Assembly: GCA_016987375.1 (NCBI GenBank)
Contig: PJRA01000519.1
Coordinates: 572,032 to 614,745, forward strand
Direction: 5' to 3'
DNA from: Brachionus koreanus
Taxonomy: Eukaryota; Rotifera; Eurotatoria; Ploima; Brachionidae
Length of the DNA: 42,714 nucleotides
The translations under genes were made by a program, and so were the position numbers. The notes under the pieces were generated by a model, which saw only the letters and a list, made by a program, of their open reading frames with translations, had not been told where the DNA came from and searched no databases. Below are positions 41,915 to 42,714 of the stretch, one piece after another; position 1 is the stretch's first letter, and every line of letters begins with the position of its first letter.

Positions 41915-42714
41915 ACTACTCTGTATAACATTAAGGTTATACACACGTCTAGGGCGTCCAGCCAACTAGCGGCTTCAGCAGTTATTTGCAATTGTCCTTT
42001 CAAACAGTTTAAAATCCAAAATTCTTTTGAAAATGNNGTTTCTTCAATTGAGATTGGGAGTTTGTTCCATTCATTCACGACTCTGTTTGTCAAAAAGTTA
42101 TACTTTGTGGGCAGTTCCGCACTATTTCTCTCACTAACTTATACTTATGACCTCTCAGTCTTATCTGTTGATTTGGAAGGTTGTTGAAATTGACCCCTTT
42201 GTAAAGATTAACGTTATCAATTCCTTTAACAATTTTAAACATCTAAATCAGATCTCCACGATTTCGACGTTCTGTTAGAGTTTGAATCTTAGGCTCCTTA
42301 AGTCTTGATTCGTATGGATTGTTACTAATACTCTTACCAACTTTGTTGCTCTTCTTTGTACTCTCTCTGAAGCATCTATGTCCTTCCTTAGGTATGGTTG
42401 CTACACACAGTTGCCGTATTGTAAATTTGGTCTTACCAATGAAGTATACAGAAGTCTAAAAGATTTCTTGTTAACATAATTAAACGAGTTTTTTAGCAGC
42501 CCTAATGTTCAATTGGCTTTGTTTACCGATTGATTAACTTGTTTCTCCCATTTTAAGTCGCTGCTGATATGTACACCAAGATCCTTCCCTAAGTTAGTTA
42601 ATTCAAGTTGATATCTGAGGCCATTTTCTTTGATTGAATATTCTAACTTTTGATTTGTTCTGCCGATATGCATTCTTTTGCACTTCTTGAGATTTAAGTC
42701 CATATTCCACCTTT
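41886..42714 (-). mobile_element. LINE 3' fragment running off the right edge
   Basis: The minus strand from the window edge encodes KKCKRMHIG, LGKDLGVHISSDLKWEKQVN, then (after stops) ERRNRGDLI, FKIVKGIDNVNL, RLRGHKYKLVRENSAEL and NFLTNRVVNEWNKLP, the C-terminal end of a Jockey/CR1-like reverse transcriptase. The GTLGVHxSSDLKW block is shared with the fragment at 1318. Two undetermined bases (N) at 42036-42037 lie inside it. It ends in the (TAA)n tail. The 5' part is outside the window. Confidence 0.9.

Noticed and set aside
1..42714. CRISPR arrays, bacterial operons or prophage
   Set aside because: There are no regularly spaced repeats, and spliced genes, a eukaryotic tRNA gene and LINEs show this is eukaryotic nuclear DNA.

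Overview
The window is AT-rich metazoan nuclear DNA. Genes are interrupted by GT-AG introns, many only about 47-82 bp long. There is a canonical nuclear tRNA gene, decayed non-LTR retrotransposons with short-repeat tails, Tc1/mariner relics and TTAA-flanked MITEs. There are no operons or ribosome-binding sites. Very small introns, high A+T and many decayed LINEs would fit a small invertebrate, for example a monogonont rotifer; that lineage guess is inference only.

Layout. Positions 1-4179 hold AT-rich DNA, one LINE 3' fragment and a 32-bp tandem duplication. A TMEM45-type membrane protein gene lies on the minus strand at 4183-5223. From 5314 to 19278 there is a gene-poor stretch with a ~360-bp foldback element, TTAA MITEs (9257-9479, 14331-~14557, 14627-14850), a SWIM zinc-finger fragment, a LINE RT fragment with a YADD box, and hairpins. 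A single-exon gene for a Ser-rich basic protein with a PP1-docking-like motif is at 19279-20013 (+). A two-exon secreted DOMON protein is on the minus strand at 21326-21918. A Tc1/mariner relic follows at about 22965-23560, then a broken alpha-1,4-glycosyltransferase gene (23905-24378) cut off by a LINE 3' end, and a tRNA-Asn(GTT) gene at 25099-25172.

The main gene runs from 25354 to 40196 (+). I reconstruct a 19-exon, fully phase-consistent gene for the proteasome activator PA200/BLM10 (PSME4), about 1,900 residues. Its larger introns carry two antisense LINE fragments, one antisense Tc1/mariner relic and one intact TTAA MITE. Downstream lies a decayed TARG1/OARD1-like macrodomain (about 41205-41640). 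The right edge is another antisense LINE ending in a (TAA)n tract.

Most notable points: (1) the PA200 homologue ends in Y-F-A rather than the Y-Y-A gate-opening tail; (2) two adjacent phase-0 exons (12 and 13) both align to the same segment of human PA200, so they may be alternative exons; (3) five copies of one TTAA MITE family keep a subterminal hairpin whose stem bases differ between copies while pairing is kept; (4) two host-type enzyme genes (glycosyltransferase, macrodomain) are preserved as recognisable wrecks. Family assignments come from reading translated sequence against remembered family sequences; no database search was run.
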